From Alopecurus myosuroides (lineage: Eukaryota > Streptophyta > Magnoliopsida > Poales > Poaceae), in contig CM054060.1 of NCBI GenBank assembly GCA_028641055.1, positions 238,852,833-238,916,832 of the forward strand: DNA of 64,000 bases, given 5' to 3'. The position numbers and the translations under genes are program-made. A model generated the notes under the pieces. It saw only the letters and a program-made list of their open reading frames with translations, did not search any database and was not told the DNA's origin. Numbering within the stretch: the first letter of the stretch is position 1; the number at the start of each line of letters is the position of its first letter. Shown in pieces: positions 11,215-23,108 of the stretch.

Positions 11215-13207
11215 TTGAGTTTGAAGTTGTTCATGCAACTCTTTGAGGGAAGAGTGTTGGCTTTCGAAAGCTTTGTGAGCCTTGGTTAGCTTTTCAAACT
11301 CCTCGGTTAGTTTACAATGACCAACCCCAAACTTGACCTTATACTTTTTAGCCTTTTTTATATTTAGCAATAGCAATATCACGTTCCTTATAGATGTTAG
11401 AGACAAGTTCATTATGAGTTAATTCAATAGATTCAAGTTCATCTTCTATAGAAACTCTACCATGATGCTCTTCTTCAAGAGTCATAGAAAGAGATGCAAT
11501 TTCATCCGCATCCCTTCTCTCGACCTCACCTTTCTTCTCAAGAGCCTCTTGGGCCTCTCCCAGTTGCCTCATGAGATACTCAAAGTACTTCTTGGTCTCC
11601 CCTTGCATGTTAGACATAAAAAGTTCCAAGGAGACCTTTTCATCTTCTTCCCTAAGACTAGCAAGATGTTCTAGTTCACTAGGGGTCTTAGAGTTGGAGG
11701 GAGGTGATACCTCCGTGGCCTTAGCCATGAAGCACTTGGCATTACGTTGAGGTAGATAATCATTGGGGGATTCAAAGAGGGATGAAGATGATGGAATAGA
11801 AGCAATAGCTAGAGCGGCCACTTCACTTGTGGTTTCTTCTTATTCATCACTCCCGGAATCATATTCCTCTTGAGTCAAGAGCACAAACTTGGTGGAAGAC
11901 TTCTTGTTGAATGGTTTCTTCTTGAAGTGAGGTTTCTTGTAATCAACCTTGGACTCGTACTTGCAAATCAGCTTGCCACTATGGAGCTCTCTATTCTCAT
12001 AGGGGCACTCCACAATGAAGTGGTGCTTGTCTTGGCAATTGGAGCAAGACCTCACTTTTTGAGCCCCATCATTTCCATAGCGAGACTTGGTTTTATCCTC
12101 AACAAATTTCTTGCCCTTGGGAGGATTGTTCCAAAACTTTTGGACGGTGAGATCAATAAGATCCTTTAGAACGGGATCATAGTCTTGTTCCTTCAAAGGA
12201 GGCAATGCCTCTTCTCCATCTTCTTCAAACTCAACCTCTCTTGACAAAACCTTGGCCTTCAAAGCAACGGATGCTCCTTTGTGCATTCCAATGGCCCTAG
12301 CACGGTTGTCAAGAGCATTCTTGGTTTGCACTTGATATGAGCACATTTCTTGCATCACTTGAGTTGAGGTCATGGAGGATAAATCATGTCTTCCTTGAAT
12401 GCTCTTCATATCCGCGCCCTCAAATGGAATTATAGCAATCATGTACTTCCTCTTGATCCAAGCATCATCAATGTACTTGGCACCAACATTTGAGAAGGCG
12501 GTGGCAAGAGTCTTGAGTCTCCGGTACATGTCCACATGATCTTCTCCATCATGCATATAGAACCCCTCGGCCTCATTGGTCAAGGCATCATATCTATTCC
12601 TTTGCATGCTCTCATTGCCAACAAACATCATGACTAGAGCGTCCCATGTTTCCTTGGCGGTGGAATATTGTTGAAGATGCGTCATGTGGTTAGGACCCAC
12701 GGCTTGTTGAAGAATGGACAAAGCGGTGTAATTGAGTTTGCAATCTACGGCTTCTCTTGTGAGATTCTTGGGGTCATGAGGCTTGTGTCCATCACAAGTG
12801 ATTCTCCAAAGATCTATACAAGAAGAGTTCAAGCGAGTCTCCATGTAATATTGCCATTCACAAAAATAAAAAGCATCAATATTAGGTGGATCTCCTCTAG
12901 GGATTATATGAGGATGGGGAATGGGAGGATCAGGAGAATAACTTCCGGCAGCGGCGTGAAATTCTCCGTTTCCTTCCGTACTCGTCTTAGTGGAGTGTTC
13001 GGCGGAAGCATTTTTATGTGGATCACCATCTACCCCTTTCTCAGCGCCCTCCGGATTATTTTCCGGAGGAGAAGTCTCAGATGCCTCCGGTCCTTTGGCT
13101 TTGAGGAGTTGTGCCAAGAGTTGACGCAACTCATCAAATTTGGTGTCTATGGATGAGGTCAATGAAGTTCTCAAATCATTGAGATCATCCATGGTCACCT
13201 TGGCCAC
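11215..13207 (-). CDS. Copia gag (UBN2 family) with zinc knuckle and C-terminal coiled coil; disrupted
   Basis: The main frame runs 13207-11840 (455 codons) from MAKVTMDDLNDL. It has the UBN2/gag core (FYFCEWQYYMETRL, TAKETWDALVMMF, YRRLKTLATAF) and a CCHC knuckle (CSNCQDKHHFIVEC) near residue 395. The same frame continues after a TAA at 11840-11842 into ALAIASIPSSSSLFES and a glutamate-rich coiled coil to about 11350. A frameshift then leads to KVKFGVGHCKL and HEQLQTQL at 11215. The product would be the capsid protein packaging Copia RNA. One nonsense codon, one frameshift and the Tat insertion make it non-functional. Confidence 0.88.
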
Positions 13208-13273
13208 GGAACCTTATCCAAATCTTCACCCATACTAAAATTCTTAGGCGGTTAAGCCCGATATAAGAGCCGA

Positions 13274-13286
13274 GGCTCTGATACCA
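13274..13286 (-). promoter_or_regulatory. Copia primer-binding site (initiator tRNA-Met type)
   Basis: The minus strand reads TGGTATCAGAGCC, the usual plant Copia primer site, two bases inside the 5' LTR end and upstream of gag. Confidence 0.9.
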
Positions 13287-13288
13287 AT

Positions 13289-14499
13289 TGAAAGTAAATT
13301 ATGGGCACCTAGAGGGGGTGAATAGGTGCTACGACCAATTTTAATTTTTCTTTCGATTTAGGCTTGACACAAAGGTAAATTCTCTAGATAATGCGGCTAT
13401 GGTGAATTTACCTATATGACAAGGATAATGATAAACACAATTCAAGCGATAAGTAAAGAGAGTGAGGGAACGAGGTAACCAAAGTGAAGCACACGGAGAC
13501 GCGATGTATTCCCGAGTTCCTCCTTTTTAGGGGAGTACGTCTTGTTGGAGGGGTGTGAGATCACCACGAAGGCCTACTCAACACCACAAAGGCCTCACCC
13601 TATTCTCCGATGAACTCCACCATAAATGCCTAGTTCACCGTCCACTATTGAACCCCTTTGAGGCGGGGATCGAGTCCTTTACAAACAACTTGGGGCACAC
13701 ACCCACAACCCAATTGGGGGCTCCCGAATCTTCTTGAATCACCAACAAGTATCAAGATGCCTAGGTTCTCCACAAGAGGAAACCCTAGGCTATATCCCTC
13801 AAGCTTGAGAGGGGGAAATGAAGAACGGCTCAGTGAAGAAGTAGATCGGGGCCTTCTCCTTCAATCCTCCAAAGATCTTCAAGATTGGGTGGAGGGATTG
13901 GGAGTTATGAAGGATTTGGTGAGCTCTTAAATGCTAATAAATGCTAAAGTGAAGAACTAGATCTTGAGGAAGAAGAGGAGGGGTATTTATAGCCCCTCCT
14001 CATAACTAGTCGTTGTGCAGGATTTTGGGACCGGACTATCCGGTCTGCTGCTCTTCACGAATCATGTTGACTTTAACTGGATTATCCGGTTGCCCATGAA
14101 TAATCCGGTTCAAATAATCTGGCTCGCTTCTGTCCCGCGCAGGCAACTGTACCGGATATTCCGGCTCCTCCGGAATAATCCGGTACAAATAATCCGGCTC
14201 GTCTCTGTCAGCTTTTCCTCCAGTCCTTAGCCGTTTTCGAGCAAAAACTCCACAACCGGAATATCCGGTCCGAGATGAATAATCCGGTTCTAAAAAATCC
14301 GGCTCATCTCTGTCCCGAAAATGGTCCTGAATTTTCCAGACCGGAATATCCGTCTCCTCCAAATAATCCGGTTGACTTCTGCCCCAAATCTCTCAGGCCA
14401 AACTTCACCGATCTTTTCGGTGATCGATGCCGATGTTAAGTATAACACTTGCACGCTAAACACCTCGATAAATAATGTAATTAGTATTGTTAACTAACA
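13289..14499 (-). repeat. 5' LTR of Copia element 1
   Basis: It spans from TG next to the primer site to about the ACA run at 14499, roughly 1.2 kb. The block with GCACCTAGAGGGGGTGAATA near 13300 and GATGTATTCCCGAGTTCCTC near 13502 is also found in the Copia LTRs at 19000 and 20960, so the two Copia elements are related. Confidence 0.8.
14031..14385. repeat. CCGG-rich dyad repeats in the Copia LTR
   Basis: A degenerate block recurs about four times. Each has a near-palindrome such as CCGGAATATCCGG, followed by AATAATCCGGTT and AATCCGGCTCGTCTCTGTC. On the element's strand this is the start of the LTR (U3), upstream of where a promoter is expected. Confidence 0.75.
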
Positions 14500-15234
14500 C
14501 ACAAAACACCGGGAAAACGAAATGCATTTTCACCTCCTACTTTTGGAAGACTTTGATGGCCAGGCTTGGCGTCAAGCTACTTTTCTCCATCGCCTACCAT
14601 CCACAAACGGACGGACAAACCGAAGTCGTGAACCGCACGCTCTCTTCACTCCTTCTAGTATTGGTCAAGACCAAACTCAAGAATTGGGAAGAATTCATTC
14701 CTCATGCCGAGTTTGCCTACAATCGAGCACTACACCAAGCTACCAAGAGAAGCCCCTTCAAGATCATCTACGACTTCAACCCAAACACCTCCCTCGACAT
14801 ACTACCTTTGCCTCTCCGCGAGTAAGTCAACATGGACATTGACAAGCGCACCGACTACATCAAGAAGCTACATAACTCCACAAGAGCTACCCTCCATAAG
14901 CATTCCACGCACCAAGCCTCCATCATGAACAAGAACAAGAAGCCAATGGTGTTCCAAGAAGGTGACCTCGTTTGGCTACACTTGTGCGAGGACCGTTTCC
15001 CACAAGCGCAACTCCAAGCTCAATCAAAGGGGTGACAGACCTTTTAAGATCATCAAGCGCATCAACAACAACTCCTACAAGCTCGACTTACCGCAATTCA
15101 AGTACCTCGTCCACAACTCCTTCAACGACAAGGACCTCTCTCCCTTCCATGGATACCCAAGTGATGAGAAAGACCGCGAGTCGAGGTCGACTCTTTTCAA
15201 GGACCTCTCTCCTCTTTACGCCTCATGTTCAGAT
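14500..15234 (+). pseudogene. Gypsy integrase C-terminal fragment
   Basis: The translation has [14 protein letters not shown], then [15 protein letters not shown] (last acidic residue of the DDE triad), [15 protein letters not shown] and [11 protein letters not shown] frameshift near 15000 separates VFQEGDLVWLHL from the other-frame RPFKIIKRINNNSYKLDLP. Both ends are cut: by the Copia LTR on the left and by a junction with an unrelated Athila-type LTR on the right. A premature stop also lies near 14823. Confidence 0.85.
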
Positions 15235-16230
15235 CTTGTGAGCTTCCTAACAAGATTAAGATCATCTTATTGTAATGCTATATGTTGTGTTTGTTGGGAT
15301 CCGATGAATATTGAATGGTATGTCCAGTGATTATCAATCTATCATGTTCTTTTCATGTGTATGTTATTTATGATCTTGCATGCTCTCCGTTGCTAGTAGA
15401 TTCTCTGGCCAAGTAGATGTTTGTAACTCCAAGAGAGAGTATTTATGCTCAATAGTGGGTTTATGCCTCCCTTTTACTCACGCTCGGGTGACAGAAACGT
15501 AACGGGTTGGGGATGTGTAGTTTCCATTAGGGAAAAACTATGATGTTTACATTGTTTACATTACACACTTTGCTTAATGCAGTTATCTATTGCTTTCAAC
15601 TTAATACCCAAGGTTTGGTCGGATGACATTCTGAGGGTGGATTATTAGTCATAGATGTCGTTGGATAATGGTGTATGTATCTTATTGTAATGCCCGCATT
15701 GATCACATAGTAATCATCATGTCATGCATATACACTACGGTGCAACCTTTATATCTGTCTATTTTCCAACTTAATTTGTTTACCCAAGATACTATCTATC
15801 TGTTTTGGAGAGACACCACTAGTGAACTGTGGACCCCGGTCCATTTCCTATATACAGATAATACAACCACTGCAATCACTGTTTTTATATTGTTACTACT
15901 GTTCTCCTACCGTCATCACTGTTCTCTTTTCATCTACTACAAACAAATACTATTTTCCGCACCATACATTTAACCTATTTGTTTTCATCAAAACCGGTGA
16001 GATTGACAACCTCACTGCTTCGTTGGGGCAAAGTGATTTGATTGTGTTGTGTAGGTTACACGTTGCTTCTGAACCAGTAGTGCGCTATGCCAACATCAGC
16101 TACATCTTCGAAATTGATTTCTTTCTCCTACTAGTCGATTCAACCTTGGTTTTTTTCTGAGGGGAAACTTGTCGCTGCACTCTTCACATCCTACACTTGG
16201 GGTATCCCAACGAACGAGCATCATCCTCCA
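15235..16230 (+). repeat. Truncated Athila-type LTR
   Basis: This is the reverse complement of the LTRs at 43465-45059 and 52156-53411. Examples are GAGATTGACAACCTCACTGC near 16000 and GTCGATTCAACCTTGG near 16134. The first part of the LTR is missing; the end degenerates near 16230. It is a remnant of the Athila family that recurs twice more in this window. Confidence 0.8.
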
Positions 16231-16957
16231 TCATGGTGCATCAACTCCTCAACGGTGGATTATGATAGCACTCACCAGAACTAGAACCTTGCACGACGCA
16301 TAGCATGCATCGCGCATCAGCTAGCGGGCAGCAGCAGCACCAGGACTTCGGGTGTGTTTGGTAGTCTGCAGCCCTCCCGCCATGCCCCTCACCTGCAAAG
16401 ACATTCACCGTTTGGCTGCATGCGACCAAAATTTTGCACACTAGCCAACTTTGACGCTTTGGTGAACGAAAAATCAGGCCTTGCTCGTTTGATTCCCTAG
16501 CTCTCCTCACTATTACTTCATCTTCTTCCTACTAATCAATGTTAAAGTGCTCGGCGTATATGAAAATAATGCGCACTGACGTGGTTCCATTTCGACAAAC
16601 GGTTTCGACTTTCATCGACTGTTAACTTTGGATTTCATGTTCATGTTTTAATCCTTTTAGAACGAATTTTGTCAAATTAGTCGCACACAGTCGAGCATAT
16701 GAAATTTCATTTGAAGAGTAGCTTCACCTCACAATCACAACTCTTGTATTTGTAAGTTTTGCGTTATGCTGAACATAGATGAATAAATCGTGTACAGCAT
16801 ATACGCTTATTTAGTGTGCTTGTCATACATGTCTTTTTCATTCTCCGCTCAACGGTCGCTCGTTGTCATGAACTTTGTGGCAGCAGCAGTTAGTAGGACG
16901 TGCTTCTATTCAAAATGTGTCTGTGTATATCACCTACCTCTGTGGGATGCACGCTAA
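16231..16957. other. Unassigned AT-rich intergenic stretch
   Basis: There are no coding frames or recognisable ends. The phrase GGGTGTGTTTGGTAG near 16350 resembles words common at the ends of small grass DNA transposons, but no matching inverted end was found. Confidence 0.4.
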
Positions 16958-17936
16958 GGCCATCTCCAGTGGGGCTGCTCATTTGCCCCGGACAGCCCGG
17001 ATTTGAGCAGCCCCGGACAAAACGAGACCCCAGCGGGGCTGCTCATAAGGACAACTGTCCGAATTTTTGTCCGTGGATGCTCAAATCCAGACCAAATTTG
17101 GTCCAGATTTGAGCAGCCTCCGGATAGTCAACGGACGCGTTTCTGTCCCAATTTTTTTCGAATGACCCACTTGGTCCCCCTCTCTCTTTCCCCTGCCACC
17201 CACTCCTTCTCTCTCCCCATGGCCAGGACACACACAAACACGTCGAGTGCTCGCCTCCGCGCGCTCGCCGCCGCGCGCCCGCAAGCTCGCCGCCTCCGCC
17301 CGCCGCGCGCCCGCAAGCTCGCCGTCTCCGCCCGTGCGCTCTCCGCCGCGCGCCCGCAAGCTTGCCGCCTCCGCCCGCCGCGCGCGCTCTCGCCGCCTCC
17401 GCCCTCCGCGCGCCCGCAAGCTTGCCGTCTCCGCCCGCGCGCTCGCCGCCTTCGCTCGCGCGCTCGCTACCTCCGCCCTCCGCCCGCAAGCTCGCCGCCC
17501 GCGCGCTCGCCGTCCGCCCGCTCCAGCTGAGCGCTCCTGCTCCTCCTGGCTTGACTGCGCCGCCACGGGCAAGGGCAACGACGCCTTCTTCTCCGTCTCT
17601 GTCCCGGCTGCCAAGGTCACGCCGGGGTGGGCTGCGTGGTGCGGGCGGCGACGGGCGGGGCTGGCGCGAGCAGGAGGTCGCGAACAGGCACACGGCGCCG
17701 GCGGGTGGCGACGGGCGGCGCGCACCCCCGGCCTGGCAGCGCTTCATCGAGCGAGCTGGAGTACCAAATGTTGCTAGCTTTGTGAAAAAAGAAAAAAAAA
17801 CGGACAAGGTGTGAAGTAAGAAGGCCCGCTGGGTGCACGCTCCAAATTCGTGTTACCGCGTCGCCGGACGGCTGCTCAAATGTCCGAAACGGACACAAAA
17901 ACGGGGTGCAAATGAGCAGCCCCGCTGGAGATAACC
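16958..17936. mobile_element. Non-autonomous PIF/Harbinger element with TAA target duplication
   Basis: The left end GGCCATCTCCAGTGGGGCTG is matched by the reverse complement of the right end (GGTTATCTCCAGCGGGGCTG), with further pairing through CTCATTTG. It is flanked by TAA at 16955-16957 and 17937-17939. At 979 bp with no transposase it is non-autonomous. TAA/TTA duplication and GGCC/GAGC-type ends are typical of PIF/Harbinger. Confidence 0.85.
17246..17530. repeat. GC-rich irregular tandem repeat in the PIF element
   Basis: The word CGCGCCCGCAAGCT(C/T)GCCG with CCTCCGCCCG recurs about seven times at irregular spacing. It creates long arginine/alanine-rich open frames on both strands, which I treat as compositional artefacts. 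Confidence 0.75.
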
Positions 17937-17939
17937 TAA

Positions 17940-18704
17940 CGTTCGCAGCCATCCCAAACTCTGCCATCGCTTCTTGTCCTCGCTATCACATCCGCGCCGT
18001 CGGTAACGGGATCACCGTCCGCGCTCGCCCGCCTGTCGGCGCCTATGCCCATTTCCTCTCCGTCCGTGTTCGACCTCGTGTTGATATGCTCCATCCGCGC
18101 GCCCTACGCTCGTGCGCATCTGTCAGAGCCGTTCTCAGCTCCTCCACGCATGACCTCCTTCATTCCGCGCCCGTAGACCGTCCTCACCGCCGGCTCCAGC
18201 TAGCCAGCCCCCGCGCGCCCGGCTCTTCCCTCGCCCGAGCGCTCCTGCTCCTCCGCGGCCGTCGCAAATAGTGCCATCACTGGCGTGGTGTTTTGATTTC
18301 TGAATTTGTTCGTGGTACTGAGATGAGAGGTAACTCCACCTAAGTGGAATAGGTGAGAGCAATCATCAATACAAACATAGCATCATTATTTGTTTTAGCT
18401 TCACATGGCCGGCCTAGCTGAAGGTAATGCAGTTTACCTAACGAATAGCACAACATGACTTTGGGAACTACTCTGCACGGTCAGGCCCCAACGAACCAAA
18501 AAGTCAATACAACATACAAAACACGCCCTTGGGCAAAACAGGAAAAAGTCAGGGTGACTAATAAAACCCCACGTGTCTCCTATAGAACGATTTTGGACTG
18601 GTTTTGCGTAGCCTAACAAGTATTTGTACCGGTTGATCGCCATTTTGCAAGTTGTTGTACCTTTTTTTGCTCCCACGGGACAAGCTGTTGTACTAGGCGT
18701 GTTA
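17940..18704. other. Unassigned stretch between two PIF elements
   Basis: It is GC-rich to about 18270, then AT-rich. An open frame at 17906-18271 (+) has no recognisable domain and begins inside the PIF inverted end, so I do not call a gene. Confidence 0.4.
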
Positions 18705-18992
18705 TTAGAGCAAACCCAACGGTCCCACCCCCTAAATCAGACATTTTTTGTCCGTTTTGGTCCGCAGACCGGGATTTGGTTGAAAACACCATCCCAACGC
18801 CCTCCCCCCACACACACAAATGGACCGAGAAGGGGGGACAGTCCAACTCTCGAGCAAACATGGCCCAACTTTGCTCCTTGTTTGGTCGCGTCCACGGATG
18901 ACCACGTGTGCATGGCCACTGCGTCCCCCTTGGCACCATCTGTCATAGTCACGGGGGTGTTTCGCCTCCTTTCACCGGTCCTTCTTAATGGG

Positions 18993-19625
18993 TGAACGGA
19001 CAACGATGTTGCCTAGAGGGGGTTGAATATGCATTTAAAATTTTCCGGTTAAGTCTTGCTAAATGCGGAAATAAACTAGATGTTTAAATTAACAAGCACA
19101 CAACATAAATAATCTAGTCTCAAATAAGTGCACCGACAAATTATGCTAAGAAAGACAAGTAATAAGGTGAAAGCAAGATATATGACTACAAGCACGAAGG
19201 CTATCGCAATGAAAATTGCAAAAGTAAATAGGCCCGGTATAGAAATAACCGAGGCACACAGAGACGATGATGTATTCCCGAGTTCCTCTTTTTAAGGGGT
19301 GTGAGTTTGCCGCAGGAGGCCTACTCAACGCCAGAAAGGATTCACCCTATTCTTTGATCAACCTCGCCACAAAAGTCTAGTTCACCTTCCACTATTGGTA
19401 ACCTTCAATATCGAGGCACGCATCCACAACTTAATTGGAGGCTCTCGATGTCATCAGAATCTTGGGACACGCATCCACAACTTAATTGGAGGCTCTCAAG
19501 AACACCACAAAGTCGTCTAGGGTCCAAGACTCAAGAGTAACAAATTCATAAACTTTTACTTCCACGAATCCTCGTGTAGAGAGCAAACCGATGAAACCAA
19601 TGCATGGGACTTGACGAGAGAGAGT
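18993..19625 (-). repeat. 3' LTR of Copia element 2, truncated
   Basis: It aligns with the start of the right LTR (20942 onward): same opening, GACGATGATGTATTCCCGAG and CCTCGTGTAGAGAGC-like words. Homology stops near 19625, where gag-derived sequence begins. It contains a short duplication of CATCCACAACTTAATTGGAG (near 19420 and 19470). Confidence 0.8.
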
Positions 19626-20926
19626 GTTCACGTTTCAAAACCTTGTGAGTTTTGTCAAGTCTCTCTGTGTCTTCAATTAGTTTAGCATTCCCAACACCAA
19701 ATTCAACCTTTTCCTTTTTAAGCACTATATTTTTTACCCTAGCATGGTGACGAGATTTAATCAGAAAACAATTTTTTTCATTATAAAGCTCCTCAAAAGA
19801 TTCGAATTTCTCCTCGAGAGAACCCGAGTCTCTTGCTCTTCCTCAAGAGCTTCCTTGAGCTCCACAATCTCAGCTATGTGCTCACGTTCGATGCTATTAC
19901 ATTTGCCAAGTAGAGAACCTGAAGCCTCAATAGTCTCCTCGTGATCAATAAGGTTACTCATGATTTCACGGAAAATAGAAGTATAAATTTTATTCTTTGA
20001 GAGAACATGAAGAACCATTTTACCCTTCTCAGAAATGGAAGAATCATAATCATTTTCTTCATCATCATCATCAATAGATGAAGAGGGTTCCAAAGGAAGG
20101 GATACATTTGAATCCTTAGCCATAAGGCAAACTTGAGTAATGGATAACGATGATGAAGATTTACTTGAAGCACCATTGAGTTCCATGTCTTGTTCCAACG
20201 GATGTTAGGATTCCTCTACATTATTAGCCACACAAGTACTAGAGGATATGCAAGCATTGTTTTCATGACAACAAGACATAGGAAGCATACCATCATGAGA
20301 TTTAGTTAAACAACTATAACATGGTATGCAAGGAATATCAACACTAGCATGTAAGACATTTGGAGTGCTATAAGAGTTTAAGTCCAAAGATAGAAAATTG
20401 CAATGGGATAGAGATGAAGTATAGTCAATAGTAGATTCACTATCAACAATACAATTTCTATCAACAGTCATCATATCATTACCTTGTGAGAAATCACATG
20501 TTGGTGGAGTGGAGAAATATGTGAACTCGTCACGGCCAGAAGTGGAAGAAGAACAATCATCCTTAATAATATTGGACACATCATATTTATCTTAATTTTT
20601 TGTCCATAACTCATGAGTGTTCCGAAAAGGTATGATTGACCCAAGAACTACATCACTCAAAACACAAATGAGACCATTAGATAGTCGAGTATCGAGATAA
20701 GAATTTTCCTCGTCCTCTAAAGATATCTTTTGAGAAAACTTTGGAGCAGGAAAGTCCATATCTACAATTCTCCTTACATAATTTGGACCCATGTCCCTAA
20801 AAAGATTAAGAATGTGAATTTTCCAAACATCAGAATTTGTGCCATCGAATTTAAGTAGGGATCGTGCATTAATTCTCTAAATGACATCATACTCTCTATG
20901 ATGTAAAGCCTAATAACGAGAGCCCA
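19626..20926 (-). pseudogene. Copia gag C-terminal remnant (coiled coil)
   Basis: Minus-strand translations give LMAKDSNVSLPLEPSSS, then an acidic stretch, then HIAEIVELKEALEEEQE, and near 19700 VEFGVGNAKLIEDTE. The order parallels the gag C-terminus at 11215-11821 (MAKATEVSPPSN, coiled coil, KFGVGHCKLTEEFEK). Several stops and frame changes break it, and no UBN2 core or zinc knuckle was found. It is the only internal coding trace left in the element. Confidence 0.65.
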
Positions 20927-20939
20927 AGCTCTAATACCA
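20927..20939 (-). promoter_or_regulatory. Copia element 2 primer-binding site
   Basis: The minus strand reads TGGTATTAGAGCT, one substitution from the usual TGGTATCAGAGC, two bases from the LTR boundary. Confidence 0.85.
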
Positions 20940-21844
20940 ATTGAACGGACAACGATGTCGCCTAGAGTGGGTGAATAGGAAATTAAACCTTTTCCAGTTA
21001 AGTCTTGCTAAATGCGGAAATGAACTAGTGTTTAAATTAACAAGCACACAAAATAAATAATCTAGTCTAAAATAATTGCACCAACAACTTATGGTAAGCA
21101 AGACAAGTAACAAGGTGATAGCAAGATATATGACTTCAAGCACAAAGGCTATGACAATGTAAATTGCATAAGTAAATAGCTCGGGTATAGAAATACTCGA
21201 CGCACATGGAGACGATGATGTATTTCCAAGTTCCTCCTTTTGAGGGGAGTATGTCTTGTTGGAGGGTTGTGAGCTCGCCACATGGGGCCTACTCAACGCC
21301 ACAAAGGCCTAGTTCACCTTGCACTATTGGTAACCTTGAATCTTGGGGCACTCATCCGAAACTTAATTGGAGGCTCCCAAGAACACCACAAAGTTTTCTA
21401 TGTTCCAAGAACCAAGAGTAACAAGTTCACAAACTTTCACTTCCATGAATCCTCGTGGAGAGAGCGAACCGATGCAACCAATGCAAATGGCAAGAGCACA
21501 AGTTCTCAAATCCTTCACTCTCAAATTCCAACAAAGAAACTAATACTTATGAGAGACTAAGAGATCAAGAAGCAACAACTCAAAAACCGAGTCCAGAAGA
21601 TCCAGATCTATAGACTTACCCTCACTAACAGGAGAGATGGATTGGTGGAATAATAGACCTGGATGTCCTCTCTCTTTTCCCTCTAATTGGAGGAAAGCAT
21701 GGAGGAACAAACATAAAAGCAAGCTCTAAAAGGTCAACAATGGTAGGGGAAAACTTTCTTCAGAGCTAGGGAACCTTTGGTGGAAAGGCCCCTTAAATAG
21801 GCCTCCTACAAATCTTCACGTTATGCACATGAAGGCTTTAGAAC

Positions 21845-21966
21845 GGAGTCTCCGGCCTATTTCCGAACTGGGTATCTGTGAAGAACACCTAGATCCGGCT
21901 GAAAACTTAAGACCGGATATTTCTGGGTGACACGGGATTCTTCGGGGTAAACAGGCCGGAGACTCC
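21845..21966. repeat. 14-bp inverted repeat in Copia LTR
   Basis: GGAGTCTCCGGCCT at 21845-21858 is exactly complementary to AGGCCGGAGACTCC at 21953-21966. It occupies a similar part of the LTR to the CCGG dyads of Copia element 1. Confidence 0.8.
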
Positions 21967-22791
21967 ACCCTACCTGAAAACTGTAGAAACACCAACACGA
22001 TAAATGTGATATCTTGCATGCGAACTCAATCTTTTATGTTCTTGGGCTTGTTGAAATAAACACTACAAGAACTTACAAGATATGAAGAGAAACATCATTT
22101 TACAACAATGGAAGATAAAAAAAATGGGGAAAGGTTCGACCTCTTTAAAAAGAGCAACCGGTAAAACCTCCAACACCGAAAGCGCAACAAGTTTTCTTAC
22201 GAAATCCGTTTTTGGTAGACCTTGACTTGTCATGAAGAACTCGACAAGCACCAAAAGCCCTCATAGAAAAAAGACTAATAAGAACCAAGAAAATTTAATG
22301 CCAAGTATGCAAAAGTTTGATCTCTCCACAAAGATACGACCAAGTTACTCACTTGAGAGCCCCTTTTGATAGTACGACTATCGATCCTATAACCCGGTCT
22401 ACCCAAAAGCATGAGACCGGTAAAAAATAAAACATATCAAGATCATACCTTTGCCTTGATAATTCCATTTGAGCTAGATGATTTTTATCTTGACTCTCTC
22501 AAGTTGGATCTCCTTTCTTGATCGTGCTCGCCAGCACATGCTTCGCTTGATGAAGACTTTATCCCCCATACACCATTATGGGAGAGACCCTTTTGGAAAA
22601 ATATTTATATGGCCAAAATCTCCAAATGTGTGGAAAGCATCAAACATAAAATCTCTTTCGAGACACTTATTTTGAGCTTCCACTTCTCAAGCATGATGAT
22701 GAACACCACTTGACGTCATCTACCATGGGTTCTATAAAATGTTCCTTTTGATGCATGCTCATGGAACGATACCTAACCACTCAGAGAAATA

Positions 22792-22818
22792 CCACACACA
22801 CACACACACACACACACA
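22792..22818. repeat. CA microsatellite
   Basis: An uninterrupted CA dinucleotide run of about 27 bp lies in the Copia LTR. Confidence 0.9.
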
Positions 22819-23018
22819 TATCATGGGTTAGTTCACAAAGCTATATGGACAATTTCTTACCATACCCCAAGATACATAATTCCACTAGGTACATCCTATA
22901 GCTTTGTGTGTTGATCACAATCTTGATAAACCTTGTATCTTTTCTTCTTTCTTCATGTGGTAATGTCTTGAAGATACTCATGAAAGACCACCTAATATTT
23001 TTCGTCAAGACATACTTG

Positions 23019-23108
23019 CAATATGCTCAACTCTATACATGACCATTCTTCGTATAAATCTTGCAATATGCTCGACTCTATACATGATCATTCTTCATAT
23101 AAATCTGA
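23019..23108. repeat. 45-bp tandem duplication
   Basis: Two adjacent copies begin GCAATATGCTC(A/G)ACTC, each ending in CATATAAATCT or CGTATAAATCT. They differ at about four positions and lie near the outer end of the Copia LTR. Confidence 0.85.

Larger units (their letters stand above)
11209..14499 (-). mobile_element. Copia LTR retrotransposon, 3' part cut off by the Tat insertion
   Basis: On the minus strand the order is 5' LTR (14499-13289), initiator-tRNA-Met-type primer site, then a UBN2-type gag running to 11209, where Tat element 1 is inserted. Pol and the 3' LTR lie beyond the Tat element, outside the window. The right edge is set by the Gypsy integrase sequence resuming at about 14500; a run of ACA repeats leaves it uncertain by a few bases. 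Confidence 0.85.

Noticed and set aside
11870..13156. Plus-strand frames across the Copia gag
   Set aside because: They are shadows of the minus-strand UBN2 gag, which has a zinc knuckle and family motifs.
17003..17807. Long arginine/alanine-rich frames on both strands
   Set aside because: They arise from a GC-rich tandem array inside a MITE and are open in several frames at once.
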